Source of the DNA: Salvelinus alpinus
Taxonomy: Eukaryota; Chordata; Actinopteri; Salmoniformes; Salmonidae
Assembly (NCBI RefSeq): GCF_045679555.1
Contig: NC_092087.1
Span: 81,276,901 to 81,340,900 of the forward strand
Length of the DNA: 64,000 nt
Direction: 5' to 3'
Shown here: positions 37,301-49,822 of the stretch, one piece after another
How the letters are laid out: each line of letters opens with the position of its first letter
Position numbering within the stretch: position 1 is the stretch's first letter
Notes under the pieces: model-generated
The model's input: the letters and a program-made list of their open reading frames with translations, nothing else
Databases searched by the model: none
Told to the model about the DNA's origin: nothing
Position numbers and translations under genes: made by a program

Positions 37301-40300
37301 TTTTCCCTAGCAAAACGGTTCGCTAGGGTGTGTGCACTAAGGAAAACAACCCCTAACTAAAGAAATGTGTCAGTGGTGACATACCTAGCTTGTTGGGGTG
37401 CGTTGGGGTCCTGTTTCTTGCTCTTGGAGCCCATGCTGTCCTTCTTAGGTTTCTTCTTCTTGGGTTTGCCCTCCTCGTTCTCTGCTTCCTCATCCTCATC
37501 GTCCAGAGGTACCTCGATCTCTGGCTCCTTCAGAAGACCATAGAACACCTGCACAACAGCCAGGAGTGGTACAGTAAGTGTAGTCAGTACAGATAGTTTT
37601 AACCTCTCAATCAGCAAATACAGTAATGCATATCTAAAATGAAAAAGTATTGCTCACTGGCTTGCTCACACATACATTGATAACACTATCACTTTAAAAC
37701 AAACCAGCTATTACAGATTTTTGCTTCAGCATCACTCACACTGACAACACCCCCTCCCCCCATACACACACACACACCCACCTTGGCTTTGTTGGCATCT
37801 CTCTTGCCCTCCCCAGCCAGACTGCCCGACATGGCATCAATCTGACTTTTACTCCGAGGCATCCCGTCAAAGATATCAATATAGAGATGTTCCTGTATAA
37901 TATTCCAGATCTGGTTGTTCTGACGTTCCTGCAGGTGCCTCTTCAGCAGCTGGTAAGATAACATACGATACGTTATTGTCAACTGCCACAGAGACCTTGA
38001 CATTTCTGGTTTCTCCCCCCCCAGTCAGTGCTGGGATTTGAAGTTGTTGGCCCACCAAGGCTACTTACCTGGTAGGAGTCTCGGGAGATGCGGAGGACAA
38101 ACTTGCTGGTCCTGAAGTCCAGCATGGTCTCATTTCCCTTCATGTGTTCCTTCTTGGACATGCTCGAGAGGATGCGGAGGTCCTCCTCGTAGTAACACTC
38201 CTGGTCACCGCTGAACCTGAGGCAGGGAGAAGAGTCAGTGGATCTAACATCTAAATAAAGCATGCATAGTGTCACATTACACTAAGTTAAGGCAGTTACA
38301 AATAGAACAGGTTGTTTCCCATTTGATCGTGGAACTCATAAAAGTCCCTGACAAATCAATACACCAGTTGGACCTAAAATCAATAAAGACATGTGCTTGA
38401 CAGGCAGGAACTTTGGAGACGCTACAAGGGAGCAACAACACTACCAGTCCACAACACTTACTTTTCAAAAAACTGTTTAGCCTCATTCTCGTGGTTGTTG
38501 TAGACCAGCTCCAGGTACATGTGGACAAACAGTGGGTAGAAGACCTGGGAGAGTTCAGCTCTGTGGCAGTCCAGGACAGACTCAATAAACTTCTTCAGGC
38601 CGTTATAGTAGAGTGGGTACAGGACAGGGTCCCCCTGCTGGCTATAGGCCGACAAGACAACGTTGACGTCTGGTTGGTCTTCCCCACCTGATGCTGCCAC
38701 CACTGTACAGAGCACAAGTAGTAGTTGTTAGAAGAATGAAAATATATTGAAGTAGCTAACTAATAGTAATATACCTATTGGTCTTATCCATAGTAGTTTG
38801 GGGGTTGGGGTCCTGCGACTAGTAAAGGCCCAGTGCACTACTTTTGTGAAAACAGAAGCTAAATGTATTTGAGTGTTTACCTGCATTTGTAACCTGAGTC
38901 TGATAATTATCTGTACAAAACAGTTAACTTGAGGAACATAAAAATACTTGCTTGATATGTTTTCCAGTTTCTTGAAATACTAAAGAAATGCAACTTATTA
39001 CTATGTGAAAACTGAAATGGTCTATTCATTCCTTTTAAGTAGACGTTCTTATCCAGAGCAACTTTTTCATACATTTTCATACTGGCCCCAAATGGGAATC
39101 GAACCCACAATCCTAGCATTGCAAGCGCCATGATCTACCAACTGAGCCACATCATCAGAAACCACTTGATGTCTCAATGTACTCAATTACTGTATTGTGC
39201 ATTGTTGTTCTTCATGGTGATGGAAAGTCTACAGGTACAAACCTAGATGACCAGCCTATGTACAATACAGTAATGTACATTTACATTAAGTGGTTTATAA
39301 GGATGGTAAATTGTGTTTTTTCTATTTTATTTGGTCAAGAAAAATATTTAATTTGATCTGGATGTTTTGTGTCTTTGCCCATAACTTTCCACATTTTGAT
39401 GTAAATGTTTGAGGACAGGGTTTGTTCTTTCTGGATTCCATTAGAATGGCAATCGCAGAGAAAGGGACAGGGCAACAACTCTTACAATTCCAACTATTGA
39501 ATTCTGCAAGATACTGCTCTTAATTAAACAACTACCTTTTTTTGCCAAAGCAGAGATGCCGGAGAAAAAAAAGTGCTTCACAGTAACATACCTCTATATC
39601 AGTCCGCTTATACTAGTAAAGGCAGAGTGCACTACTTTTGTGAAAATAATTTTGTCCAAAAATATAACTATTTTGCATTACTAAATATATTTTTTTTATT
39701 CTGTTTTTTTCAGGGGGTGCTGCACACACTCAGCACCCCTACTTCCCGCGGCTATGGTCTTATCGCAAGAACTGTTTTCATACATCTACCAGCAACAGTG
39801 TGAGGAACAAACAGCAGTTTCAGGACTGCCTGTCAAGCTCTCTCGTGTCTCATTCATTCAACAGTAAGCCAACTGGCAATAACAAATCAATTGCATTGCA
39901 TGCCCTTGTGAATATGCAAGTTATAATGATGTATTTGGTATCTTAGCTGGGTAGCTAGCTAACAAGGCAAATAAAAACAAACGCATGACTTTTGAATGTG
40001 ATCGCACGAGACCTTTTGGGGGTGCGGTGGCCGGGGGTGCGACGGGGGTGGCGATTGACACTCGGCTGAGGAGAGAGTTGGCATCCCCCCCATCAGCACC
40101 GACATTTGGGACGCCACCCGATCCAGCTCCCGCCGACTCGGATACCGGGGAATCATCTGCATCTGCAGATAAGCCCGCTTCTCGCCGCAAAATATCGACC
40201 GACTCGGTCAATTTATTCCTCTTGAGAAATTGCAACACCGCGAGCAGTGTCTGTTGATCTTCACCCGATCCCGCAGGAGATTTCGATTTACCGCCCGAAG

Positions 40301-40418
40301 ACGTAGAACCGGGTGACGAAGAGTTTGCATTGATATTTCCAGACCCATCGTTTGTTATTTCTGTTTTTATGTCTTTTTCGACCTCCAGATTGTGCTGACC
40401 ATCTTGCACAGCCGCCAT
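34309..40418 (-). CDS. taf5: TAF5, WD40 subunit of TFIID (and SAGA-type complexes)
   Basis: Scaffold subunit of TFIID. Twelve coding exons join in phase: 40013-40418, 38462-38702, 38069-38216, 37782-37949, 37385-37548, 36911-37046, 36551-36671, 36224-36353, 35584-35748, 35164-35341, 34692-34869 and 34309-34523. They give 749 residues (human 800; the N-terminal low-complexity part is shorter here). The start is MAAVQDGQHN, in a Kozak-like context (AAAATGG). A LisH-type helix pair is at about residues 53-80 (QQTLLAVLQFLKRNKLTESV). The TAF5 N-terminal domain spans about 140-290 (FYPLFVHMYLELVYNNHENE). An acidic then lysine-rich linker (DDEDEEAENEEGKPKKKKPK) precedes six WD40 repeats from about 425 to the end, e.g. 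GTVRLWSL, SGGHDRVARLWATDHY and GSADRTIRLWDVL. The end is AAGAYNP (human AAGAYSPQ). No breaks are seen. Confidence 0.96.
37203..37340. repeat. Short salmonid repeat, third copy
   Basis: GGGCTGTGTTCATTAGGCAC, GACTACCTGGACTGGTCC and AATAAGAAATAAACATTTTC match the copies at 28495 and 30457. It lies in the taf5 intron between exons 36911 and 37548. Confidence 0.65.
38818..38878 (+). repeat. Repeat sharing 5' block with 39612
   Basis: CTAGTAAAGGCCCAGTGCAC followed by TACTTTTGTGAAAA is nearly repeated at 39612-39650 (CTAGTAAAGGCAGAGTGCAC). The second copy continues to a 3' block ending GCTGCACACACTCAGCACCC and ACTTCCCGCGGCTATGG at about 39756. Both lie in taf5 intron 1. Confidence 0.6.
39043..39155 (-). 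mobile_element. tRNA-derived SINE
   Basis: In the minus sense, GTGGCTCAGTTGGTAG resembles an A box and GGGTTCGATTCCC a B box, about 33 bp apart, with an anticodon-like loop CTTGCAA between. This tRNA-like head is followed by a short piece of the conserved SINE body (TGCTCTGGATAAGAACGTC in minus sense). The acceptor stem does not pair well, and it sits inside taf5 intron 1, so it is a SINE and not a working tRNA gene. Confidence 0.75.
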
Positions 40419-40489
40419 TTTCGAAATGAAGTGCGCATGTACGGGCAAAATAAAGAAACGTGGACCGCACAATATCTGACATTCTGATT

Positions 40490-41050
40490 GGTCCTCCGAA
40501 AGAAGAAATTGTAGTTTCGTTGGTTCTCAGTGGTGTAGGCGAATTCTTAGAGAACCGTCATTTCTGTACAAGAGCCAATCAAAATTTGAGTTTATAACAA
40601 TTTCAATTTTTATTTTTAGAAACGATTTATTATGGCCAACTCATATTTCTTGCTTGTAGAAATATTGTGCTATGATGTTTACATTTTTTGTATCATATGA
40701 AAATCTTGTATTTGTAACTTAGTTAACATTATTGAAGAGGACAGCTAATAGCTTAGAGGTAAATATTTTTTGCATTAGTTGTATTGCTTTTAGTTTTAGT
40801 TTGTATATATTTTTCACCTGCTGACAAAAATATACAAAAAATGATTATCCTTGACTGGGGATCTGTGATCTATATGTGCCAGTCATGTGTCAGTTGTACC
40901 AGTAGGTGGCACTTTGGGCCCACTGTCACTTTCCCTGACGTTTGAGAGAGTGATCAAATCTCCTTAAAGGGATTCGGCAATACCAGTATATTTTTTTTAT
41001 TGCTGATGTTTTCAATGAAATGGTGTAAAAAAATAAAGAAAAAGCAGTAC
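40490..41050. other. taf5 upstream region, no second gene seen
   Basis: AT-rich sequence beyond the taf5 first exon. No open frame, splice pair or recognised repeat until the SINE at 41056. The taf5 promoter should lie around 40420-40560. Confidence 0.4.
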
Positions 41051-41055
41051 ATTTT

Positions 41056-41236
41056 TATATTCTAGTCATTTAGCAGATGCTCTTATCCAGAGTGACTTAC
41101 AGGAGCAATTAGGGCTAAGTGCCTTGCTCAAGGGCACATCGACCGATTGTTCACTTAGTCAGCTCAGGGATTCGACCAAGCGACCTTTCGGTTACTGGCC
41201 CAACGCTCTTAATCGCTAAGCTACCTGCTGCTCCTT
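41056..41236 (-). mobile_element. SINE (V-SINE-like), minus orientation
   Basis: TCTAGTCATTTAGCAGATGC, TCTTATCCAGAGTGACTTAC, TGCCTTGCTCAAGGGCAC and GGATTCGACCAAGCGACC are the reverse complement of the SINE whose tail is at 17005. A second copy is at 45878-46046. Confidence 0.75.
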
Positions 41237-42774
41237 CAACAAGGCTGTGCTGTCAATCTATTCTACGAGAACGACATATTGAGTACGGTTACATGTACAC
41301 AATAATACAATAAGGCAATTTTGATTTTATTATTGTGGATAGTCAGATTAATATAATAGTTTGTTTAAACTGTTTACATGCTTTGCAAAAAGAACGATTT
41401 TCCTAATAATCCAGTTAACATGTACACCTCTGAAATCAGGCTACCTGATGGGACAATAAGGAGGAATTTAGGTGAATAAGTAAACATTTCCTGACTCAAA
41501 CCGATAGTACTTTTGACCAAAATAGCTCATTCGGCCAGAGGCTTTCAATAAAACAACATTTCACAGATTTCTGAATCATGAATTCACTATATATGGAAAA
41601 GATTTTTGTGTAGATTTCCACCGTTGTGAAAATTACAGTTTAGTCCGTTGGTCTTTCAACCTATATTGAAAGTTTAAAAAATGGCAAAGTCGCAGAGCTT
41701 GCATCCAGTAACGTCAGGAGTCGTGACCCATTTTTGCAGTTGTTTCAGTATAACACTACAGTGAGAGAGAGGGGGAGAGGACAAACGTCCACTGAACTAG
41801 TTTCAATGTATGGAATCACTTCAGAGTTTCTTGATTTTGGGTAAACTTCTCCTTTAAATAAATGCAGGAAAAAAATCCTGTCAAATTGAACTTTCTACCA
41901 CAGCGACCATGGCATTTTTGTGAAGCCTATTTGTTTCTGAGTTCGGACATGTAAAGCTGGTATGTGAAAACTATCTTTAAGATGCATACTTTCACTTTTT
42001 CTGAACTCAATTCACTCGCGTTTAAGAGGGAGGCTTGTCCTACCGGTGCTGGTACCTGCGCTGATCAAACACACCGCTGGAACACCGATTATGGTGTTAA
42101 CATTCCTAATAATTCCAAAGATTTCTCAGCAAACTAGGTGTTTTATTTGGCGTATGCTTAGATTTTGACCTTATGCCGATTAAGATAAACAGACTAAAGT
42201 GTTTACATGACTATTGCCATACTTGGCCTACTGCCATAATCATGTGTAATATCGAAGTATTAGTGTGCATGTAAACATACTCATTGTTACAGTGAGTGTG
42301 ACGTGTGCCACTGTACTTTCTCTCTCTCTGCACTTTAACGGAAACTGTAATTTATACCTTCATTTTAGGTATTCTCACCAGTAAAAAACTCAAACGTTTT
42401 ACTGCAGCATACTGTAAATTATGGTGCATTGTGGGAAAATTGCTGTATATCGAATGGTACTGTAATTCCACCCCACAGAATACTGTATCTTTGGAGCGTC
42501 AAAAACCGTTTGACCACTAGTGGGTGCATGATATTGTTGTTTCTGGCTCATTAACATATTTTGAGAAGCGCCTTGTAAAAGGCTATATTTGTTGCACCCG
42601 TGAGTGAGAATGTACATTTTACGGTATTGTACTGTGTGTCATTACACAGTACTTGCTTTGATACCATTTTTATATTACAGTAGGTGTACAGTAATATTAA
42701 ATACAGATTTTACTTGCCACCGAGCTGCCTGTAAATTACTGTCCAATACATGGTAACCCCTTTACAGTGTGGCC

Positions 42775-42905
<131 letters not shown>

Positions 42906-43134
42906 CCTCTCTCCTTTGAGCCACAAGGATTCATGCTATTGCAGCCTGTGTTCAATCATTCTCCCAGCAAGATTTCTGATGGGAATCTTTGTCCTTCACT
43001 AATCCCTGTATATCCTCTTATATTCTACACTGCTTATCTGACTTTAGCCAGACTAGTCATCTGTCTAAGGACATTGTACATAGAGATTTCATTTAAGATA
43101 TTGATTATTTTAAGGAATAACATACAGGTGTACG

Positions 43135-43370
43135 ATCTTAATTTGATCTATATTCAGTCACAGCAAAACAATCCTGCAGCGACAGGATTTGAGCGTTTAG
43201 TCCATAATGTTGCTTGATGGTTAGGCTATTAGCTGGCCAAAAGTAGGCTACATGAAAAGTGCAATACTGTTAATATAACCAACCGTGTGTTAGTGTGGGT
43301 TTTCAGTCAATTGATTGAAATCACGACGCTCATCATTCTCAGCAACAAAAGAGTGATCAAATTACATCTG
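43135..43370. repeat. MITE with CAGATGTAGGATCTTAATTTGA-type ends, diverged copy
   Basis: CAGGTGTACGATCTTAATTT after TA at the left, and TCAGCAACAAAAGAGTGATC then AAATTACATCTG at the right. It is the same family as 54056-54345 and 54894-55359 and is older, judging by end divergence. Confidence 0.65.
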
Positions 43371-43523
43371 GAACTACTGCTTGAGATTTGGCCAAAACCA
43401 CATGTCAGTATGTGTTAACATGGTTCAACAGTTTCATAGCATTATGATCTAATATATGTCAGCATTTAAATCAATCAGCTTTTAGTTTGAATGCACCCTA
43501 TTGCTGGAACAAAATTCAAAATA

Positions 43524-44384
43524 CACTACCGTTCAAAAGTTGGGGGTCACTTAGAAATGTCCTTGTTTTTGAAAGAGAAGCACATTTTTTTTGTCCATTA
43601 AAATAACATCAAATTGATCAGAAATACAGTGTAGACATTGTTAATGTTGTAAATGACTATTGTATCTGGATACGGCTGATTTTTAATGGAATATCTACAT
43701 AGGCGTACAGAGGCCCATTATCAGCAACCATCACTCCTGTGCTCCAATGGCACGTTGTGTTAGCTAATCCAAGTTTATCATTTTAAAAGGCTAATTGATC
43801 ATTAGAAACCCCTTTTTCAATTATGTTAGGACAGCTGAAAACTGTTGTACTGATTAAAGAAGCAATAAAACTGGCCTTCTTTAGACTAGTTGAGTATCTG
43901 GAGCATCAGCATTTGTGGGTTCGATTACAGGCTCAAAATGGCCAGAAACAAAGAACTCTCTTCTGAAACTCGTCAGTCTATTCTTGTTTTGAGAATTGAA
44001 GGCTATTCCATGCAAGAAACTGAAGATCTCGTACAACGCTGTGTACTAATCCCTTCACAGAACAGCGCAAACTGTCTCTAACCAGAATAGAAAGAGTGGG
44101 AGGCCCCGGTGCACAACTGAGCAAGAAAACAAGTACATTAGAGTGTCTAGTTTGAGAAACAGATGCCTCACAAGTCCTCAACTGGCAGCTTCATTAAATA
44201 GTACCCTCAAAACACCAGTCTCAACGTCAGTGAAGCGGCATCTCCAGGATGCTGGTCTTCTACAACATTAACGTCTACACTGTATTTCTGATCAATTTGA
44301 TGTTATTTTAATGAACACAAAATGTGCTTTTCTTTTAAAAAATAAGGACATTTCTAAGTGACCCCAAACTTTTGAAAGGTAGTG
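43524..44384 (+). mobile_element. Internally deleted Tc1-like transposon
   Basis: Both ends are present: CACTACCGTTCAAAAGTTG at 43524 and CAAACTTTTGAAAGGTAGTG at 44384, flanked by TA on each side. The element is only 861 bp. Its plus-strand frame starts at 43938 with MARNKELSSETRQSILVLRI, a Tc1 transposase N-terminus, and soon hits stops. A short later block (GRPRCTTEQENKYIRVSS-like frame at about 44099) also remains, while the catalytic part is gone. It is nonautonomous. Confidence 0.9.
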
Positions 44385-44527
44385 TACATTTCATCTTGAT
44401 GTTCTGATGGCAGTCGGTCAATTTAATACATTGATTGGGGACTTAGTAGATGAATAAAAAAAATCTGGGTGATTTGTGATGTTATATTTGTGCTTCCCTG
44501 GACTGTTTTTGTATTTTAATGTATATA

Positions 44528-45165
44528 CAGTACCAGTCAAGTTTGGACACACCTACTCATTCAAGGGTTTTTCTTTATTTTTACTATTTTCTACATTGTA
44601 GAATAATAGTGAAGACATCAAAACTATGAAATAACACATATGGAATCATGTAGTAACCAAAACAATTGTTAAATCAAAATATATTTTAGATTCTTCAAAG
44701 TAGCCATCCTTTTCCTTGATGACAGCTTTGCACTCTTGGCATGCTTTTCCAACAGTCTTGAAGGAGTTCCCACATGCTGAGCACTTGTTGGCTGCTTTTC
44801 CTTCACTCATTCCTTCATTCACTTCCTTCCTTCTAACTCGTCCCAAACCATCTCAATTGGCTTGGGGTCAGGTGATTGTGGAGGCCAGGTCATCTGATGC
44901 AGCACTCCATCACTCTCCTTCTTGGTCAAATTGCCCTTACATAGCCTGGAGGTGTGTTGAGTCATTGTCCTGTTGAAAAACAAATGATTGTTCCACTAAG
45001 CGCAAACCAGATGGGATGGCGTATCGCTGCAGAATGATGTGGTAGCCATGCTGGTTAAGTGCGTCTTGAATTCTAAATAAATCACAGACAGTGTCACCAG
45101 CAAAGCACCCCCACAATATCAAACCTCCTCCACAATGCTTCACGGTGGGAACCACACATGCAGAG
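44528..45165 (-). mobile_element. Truncated Tc1-like transposon
   Basis: Starts CAGTACCAGTCAAGTTTGGA after TA and is the fuller relative of 9337-9545. A transposase reads on the minus strand from about 45170 (VPTVKHCGGGLILWGCFAGD, and SFVFQQDNDSTHLQAM with its QDND catalytic aspartate), with frame damage farther on. The far half and the second inverted end are replaced by the repeat that begins near 45182. Confidence 0.85.
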
Positions 45166-45181
45166 ATCATCCATTCAGCAA

Positions 45182-45491
45182 AAGGGAAGTCAAGGCAGGC
45201 AAAGAGTCATAATCCAGTTCAGAGTTAGGCAGTTACAGGACGGCAGGCAGGATCAAGGCAGGCAGGATCAGGACAGGCAGAAACGTCAGAACTGGGAAGA
45301 CTAGGAAAAACAAAAACTAGCGCACAGGAAACACGGAAACACACTGGTAGGACTTGGCCGGACAAGACGAACTGGCAACAGACAACCAGAAAACGCAGGT
45401 ATAAATACACAGATAATGGGGACAAATGGGAGACACCTGGTGGGGGGGTGGAGACAAGCACCAGACAGGTGAAACAGATCAGGGTGTGACA
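45182..45491 (-). repeat. Interspersed repeat with TGTCACACCCTGATCTG end (LTR-like, unsure)
   Basis: In the minus sense it opens TTGTCACACCCTGATCTGTT, TCACCTGTCTGGTGCTTG and later CAGTTCGTCTTGTCCGG, a block I recognise as frequent in salmonids. It may be a solo LTR, but I see no matching partner and no clear target duplication. Inside, GGCAGGATCA is tandemly repeated. Confidence 0.45.
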
Positions 45492-45877
45492 ATATACGAT
45501 GCCATTTTGGATGCACCCTGTGAGTTGGGGGACCTCTGTTGAATAAGGTGATTTATTGCAATGTGATTGGTGTTACAGGGAGGAGAGGAAAGGGGGAAGA
45601 AGAGGGGGTTATCAGATCCCCTTCTGCAGCACACCTGCTGAGCTTGCACTGCAGTCCGTCGTACAGAATCCCCCAGACTCCTCAGCATGTGCTGTACACC
45701 AGACCTCATTATCAATTACATAGATACAGTACAGGAAGAGAATGCACAATTTCAGTTGAAAGGCAAACTAGTATGTTTCGTATACAATATCATAGCAGGA
45801 AGTCTTGTCAGCATAAAGTAGGAAATTCAATAGGTTTCTGTTGAAAGTTATACTCTGTGGGGACAGGTCCATCCATT

Positions 45878-46046
45878 TGACATTTTAGTCATTTAGCAGA
45901 CGCTCTTATCCAGAGCAACTTACTGGAGAAAGTAGGGTGGAGTGCCTTGCTCAAGGGCACAACAGCAGATTCTTCACCTAGTCAGCTCGGGGATTCAAAC
46001 CAGCAACCTTTCGGGTACTGGACCAACCTCTTAACTGCTAGGCAAC
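45878..46046 (-). mobile_element. SINE (V-SINE-like), minus orientation
   Basis: CATTTTAGTCATTTAGCAGA, CGCTCTTATCCAGAGCAACT, GTGCCTTGCTCAAGGGCAC and CCAGCAACCTTTCGGGTAC parallel the copy at 41056. It is better preserved at its tail than that copy. Confidence 0.8.
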
Positions 46047-46049
46047 CAT

Positions 46050-48100
46050 TCTGGTCACAAATGAATTTATTAACCCCTGCATCTATTATTATTAGAATAA
46101 GCAGTTAGTGAAACACGAGCGTTTAACATTTAGAATGTCTGTTTCTGGATCACACAACAGAGAGATTGTTTGGAGGATGAAGATGAGAGTACTAGAATGG
46201 ACTTTCAGTCCCACATCTGCTCCTGCATGAGTGTATGTGATAGGTGAGAAACCACATGAAAAGATCGCAAGTTATGTGGAGGAGGAACAGCATGTGAGCA
46301 TGTGTCTACAGTGCTAAAGCCCTGTGAGTCCACACACATGGCCACCAATGCTTTACTTGGACTGAAATAGGTACCGGTACTTTTGAGCTAATATTCTATA
46401 AGAGGAACAGGAGCTCAAGCAGTAGAATATGTGAGGTGCTGGTACTCAGCTCCTGGCCAAGTCAAGCACTGATGGCCAACACCCGGGGCTGGGTAATGCT
46501 AACGTCTGTGCGTTCCCCCTCCTCGCCCCACACCGCCCTAGACTGCTGCAGCTGTTATGCAACAAACGCAGTGCTCCAGCTACACCTCCTCCTCCCCTGT
46601 CAAGGACCCTGGTCCACCGCATGTAAAACCTGGTGCTGGAATGTCAGTGTAATGACACCCTGTAGGTAGGAGGAAGCAGCGGTCTACAGGGAATCTGGAC
46701 ATCACTAGTTTGCTGGAGATGAGGAGGAACCTGTCACGCAGACAACTCCCTAGAAATAAGTGAAACTTTCCTAGATGGGTTACTGTTTCTACTAATAGCG
46801 ATATTAATGCTTTCTTCATCACCTAAAAACGAAATCCTAATGTTTGTTGCTAATAACCCCCCCCCCCCCCAGATAGATCTATAATGTATAGAACTGTAGA
46901 TCTGCCACCTACTAATGCTGGCTCAGGGCTGAAGCACACGTAAAAGGGCCTAAGGTTATTGATTTAAGATCAATGGCTGTTTGGCCCTCCCCTCCAATAG
47001 CAATTACCAGAGACAGGACCTGCAGCGTGTAGTCTTAATTAATGCGTAATCTGCCACCTGCCTCCTGAAATGCCACATAGACATACTGCAGACCTCCTAT
47101 AGCATCAATGTACAGATAGCAGCTTCTCTCTTACTGAGTGTCCATGTGGTGCATCGTTGAATCTTTGTGTCTCCATGACGTTGTGTGTGATGTGTGTGTG
47201 CATGCGTGCTTGCGTGTGTGTGCGCAAGGTGATTTGTAGATCAGGGATCATGTGCAGCACAAGGTAGTCAGTCTCAAACATGTCCGTCCTTTAGCGATCA
47301 ATATGTGGATCACAGCTGCTATTCTGTCTATTTCTCCTTAGTAGTTTCATTTGCTCCTGCCATTACAAAATACAGCAGACTGTCGGGGAATGGATGTAGT
47401 AGTAGTTTGTTTGTAGTAGGAAATGAAACAGAAATGTTGTTTGGTAGAAACTAATGAATGATGTTCTGGATGGCAATGACCCAGATGCTTGTCTAAGAGC
47501 TTGAAAGTATCTTGGCAGTTGGCACTGCGGCTGCCAGTGATTTGAAATAAAACGGAGTAATTTCGATTTTTCGTCAAGACATTCAGTGCCAGACTGATTT
47601 GTGAAATGAACACACCCTGGACGCCAGTAAATCTTGTGAAAGCATCCAACTGATTAAAGAGGTAACCATGCCAACGTGTTTTTTCCCTCTATTTTTTCTA
47701 TTGTTTTTCTGGTACACCTTTTTACAGTTTGCTACTCTTTCTCTGTGGGATACTTTGAGAGGAAGTGGATGTATTGTATGTTGATGTGTAATGTTATACG
47801 GTCATGTGTTCTGTGCCCTAACTTGCAGTGCTGTTGGGTTTAGTGTTCTATGAATATTCAGGCGCTGTGAGCGTGTGTTTGTGTGTGTGTGTGTGTGTGT
47901 ATTCTGGTGTGCTTTAGTACCATCGGGTGTGTGCTGTTCCGTATTATACGTGTGCAGTGCACTCTCTCATATTCTTACGAGCGTCTGTGTGTGTATGCCC
48001 GCTGGTTGTGTGTGAGGGGGAAGGGTTCACATGTTCAGTAGCTTCACAGAAGGAAAGTGACAACTCCCCTAGTCACACGCTGGGTGTCAGAACAAACCCA
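46050..48100. other. No gene recognised
   Basis: Mixed sequence with a poly-C run at 46856-46870 and short TG tracts (47190-47225, 47876-47900). The open frames present are short, without paired splice sites or protein families that I know. Confidence 0.4.
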
Positions 48101-48117
48101 TTCTCTCTCCTCTTTTC

Positions 48118-48164
48118 TCCCTCCCTCCCTCCCTCCCTCCCTCCCTCCCTCCCTCCCTCCCTCC
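48118..48164. repeat. (CTCC)n microsatellite
   Basis: About twelve tandem CTCC units. Confidence 0.97.
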
Positions 48165-48735
48165 ATTCACAACACATCCCTCACGTTGACTGTGTGGAAA
48201 CACAACAGGGTGTGGCACTACCACCATCGCACCGCATGACAAAAACACTACCAACGATGCACAACAAACAAACTCAATCACGCACACAACGCACACACAC
48301 ACGCCAGCACTCCAAGAAACAAGAAGGACTATTTTATCTACAGTTCAGTAGCACTAAATCTAAACCACATGCCAAACTGAACATTATTAAAAGATCTGAT
48401 GAATGACCCTTTAAAGCTGTCTTGTTTAACCTGTTTGTAAAATGCTGCCCTGATGATGAGATCGTTTGGGAGTTTTACAGCCATTGACTGTCTGTTAAGT
48501 GCACTGCAGTCTGCAGCATAGGTGACTGTAGCCATAGAGATCTCCTTTGTCACACTCAGGTGCTCGCTAGGTACTCTGATGGCAGAACTCTCTAGAGCCC
48601 TCTTGCCTGCTGGGGTTTTCCAATTAGTCTGATATCAATCTGCAGTCATTGAGTTGATATAAATCATGTAATTCCCTTCAATGCCCAGTCTGGTGAATAG
48701 TCTTCTTTCTTATTAGATTGAAATGTGTGAAGGGT

Positions 48736-48814
48736 GTGTGCGTGCGTGTGTGCGTGCGTGCGTGTGCGTGCGTGCGTGTTCGTGCATCTGCGTCTGTGCG
48801 TGCGTGTATGTTTT
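48736..48814. repeat. TG/CGTG simple repeat
   Basis: Alternating GTGTGTGCGTGCGTG words over about 80 bp. Confidence 0.9.
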
Positions 48815-49482
48815 CCGCTTGGCAGAGGAGAGCAATGTAACACCATTCTGTGACAGAGGAGGACTGAGATAGGGCGTGGTACATCCACACTTCCCTTCCC
48901 CCTCTTCACTACCCCTCTTGTTAGGTGTGTGTGTTTCAGGGAAAGCACATGGCACAGAGAACAAGGAACTGACAAAGGCTTGCAAAAAGATACAGTGAAT
49001 TCTGATAACAAATTGTATGTTATACTTTTTAACAAAACATTTATTGAGGTCTTCTGTGAGACGATGGTACACACTGCCAAAATTAATTTTGTTGTGTGTG
49101 TGTGTCAAATAATAGCCATGCAATACTGTCAGTCTTTGGTCCCTCCCTATCCGTTCAGTCTGTGAGAGAAGGCCTTTGCTTTGCTGTCTTTAACTGCCTT
49201 CAGACTCTGTGATAGCTGTGTTCTGTCATTGCTCAAGCCCCTGGTCAGTGAACTAGTTCCTCAAGCTGTTTCTAGAAAGATAAGATGCTGGTTGCCTTGT
49301 GTTCGCTGCCCTACCTTAGTGCTGGGTTGTAGTTTATCATAAAACGTGTCCTTACTGCTCACTGAACACAGATTTGAATCTTTTAGACAGAATCGTGAGT
49401 GTTCGAGGCACTGCTTACCTTTAGCAAATGAGCGTCTATGCATCAGCTGTTTGAAAGGTCTCTGCTGAGGTGTGTATTTGAG

Positions 49483-49652
<170 letters not shown>

Positions 49653-49722
49653 AGATGGTGAGAGTGCAGCTCCTCACCCCCCACTGTGTGCACATTGAAT
49701 ATTTCATGAGGTGTGGCTCACA

Positions 49723-49822
49723 NNNNNNNNNNNNNNNNNNNNNNNNNNNNNNNNNNNNNNNNNNNNNNNNNNNNNNNNNNNNNNNNNNNNNNNNNNNNNN
49801 NNNNNNNNNNNNNNNNNNNNNN
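49723..49822. other. Assembly gap (100 N)
   Basis: Exactly 100 N, placed between a microsatellite and a minisatellite. The true distance is unknown, and the 41-bp array may extend into the gap. Confidence 1.

Noticed and set aside
39079-39153. Functional tRNA gene on the minus strand
   Set aside because: A and B boxes are recognisable but the acceptor stem does not pair and SINE body sequence adjoins, so it is a tRNA-derived SINE.
39921-40472. taf5 start at the more upstream ATG (40472)
   Set aside because: The extension MCGPRFFILPVH is not found in TAF5, and MAAVQDGQ at 40418 matches the family's usual start in a better context.
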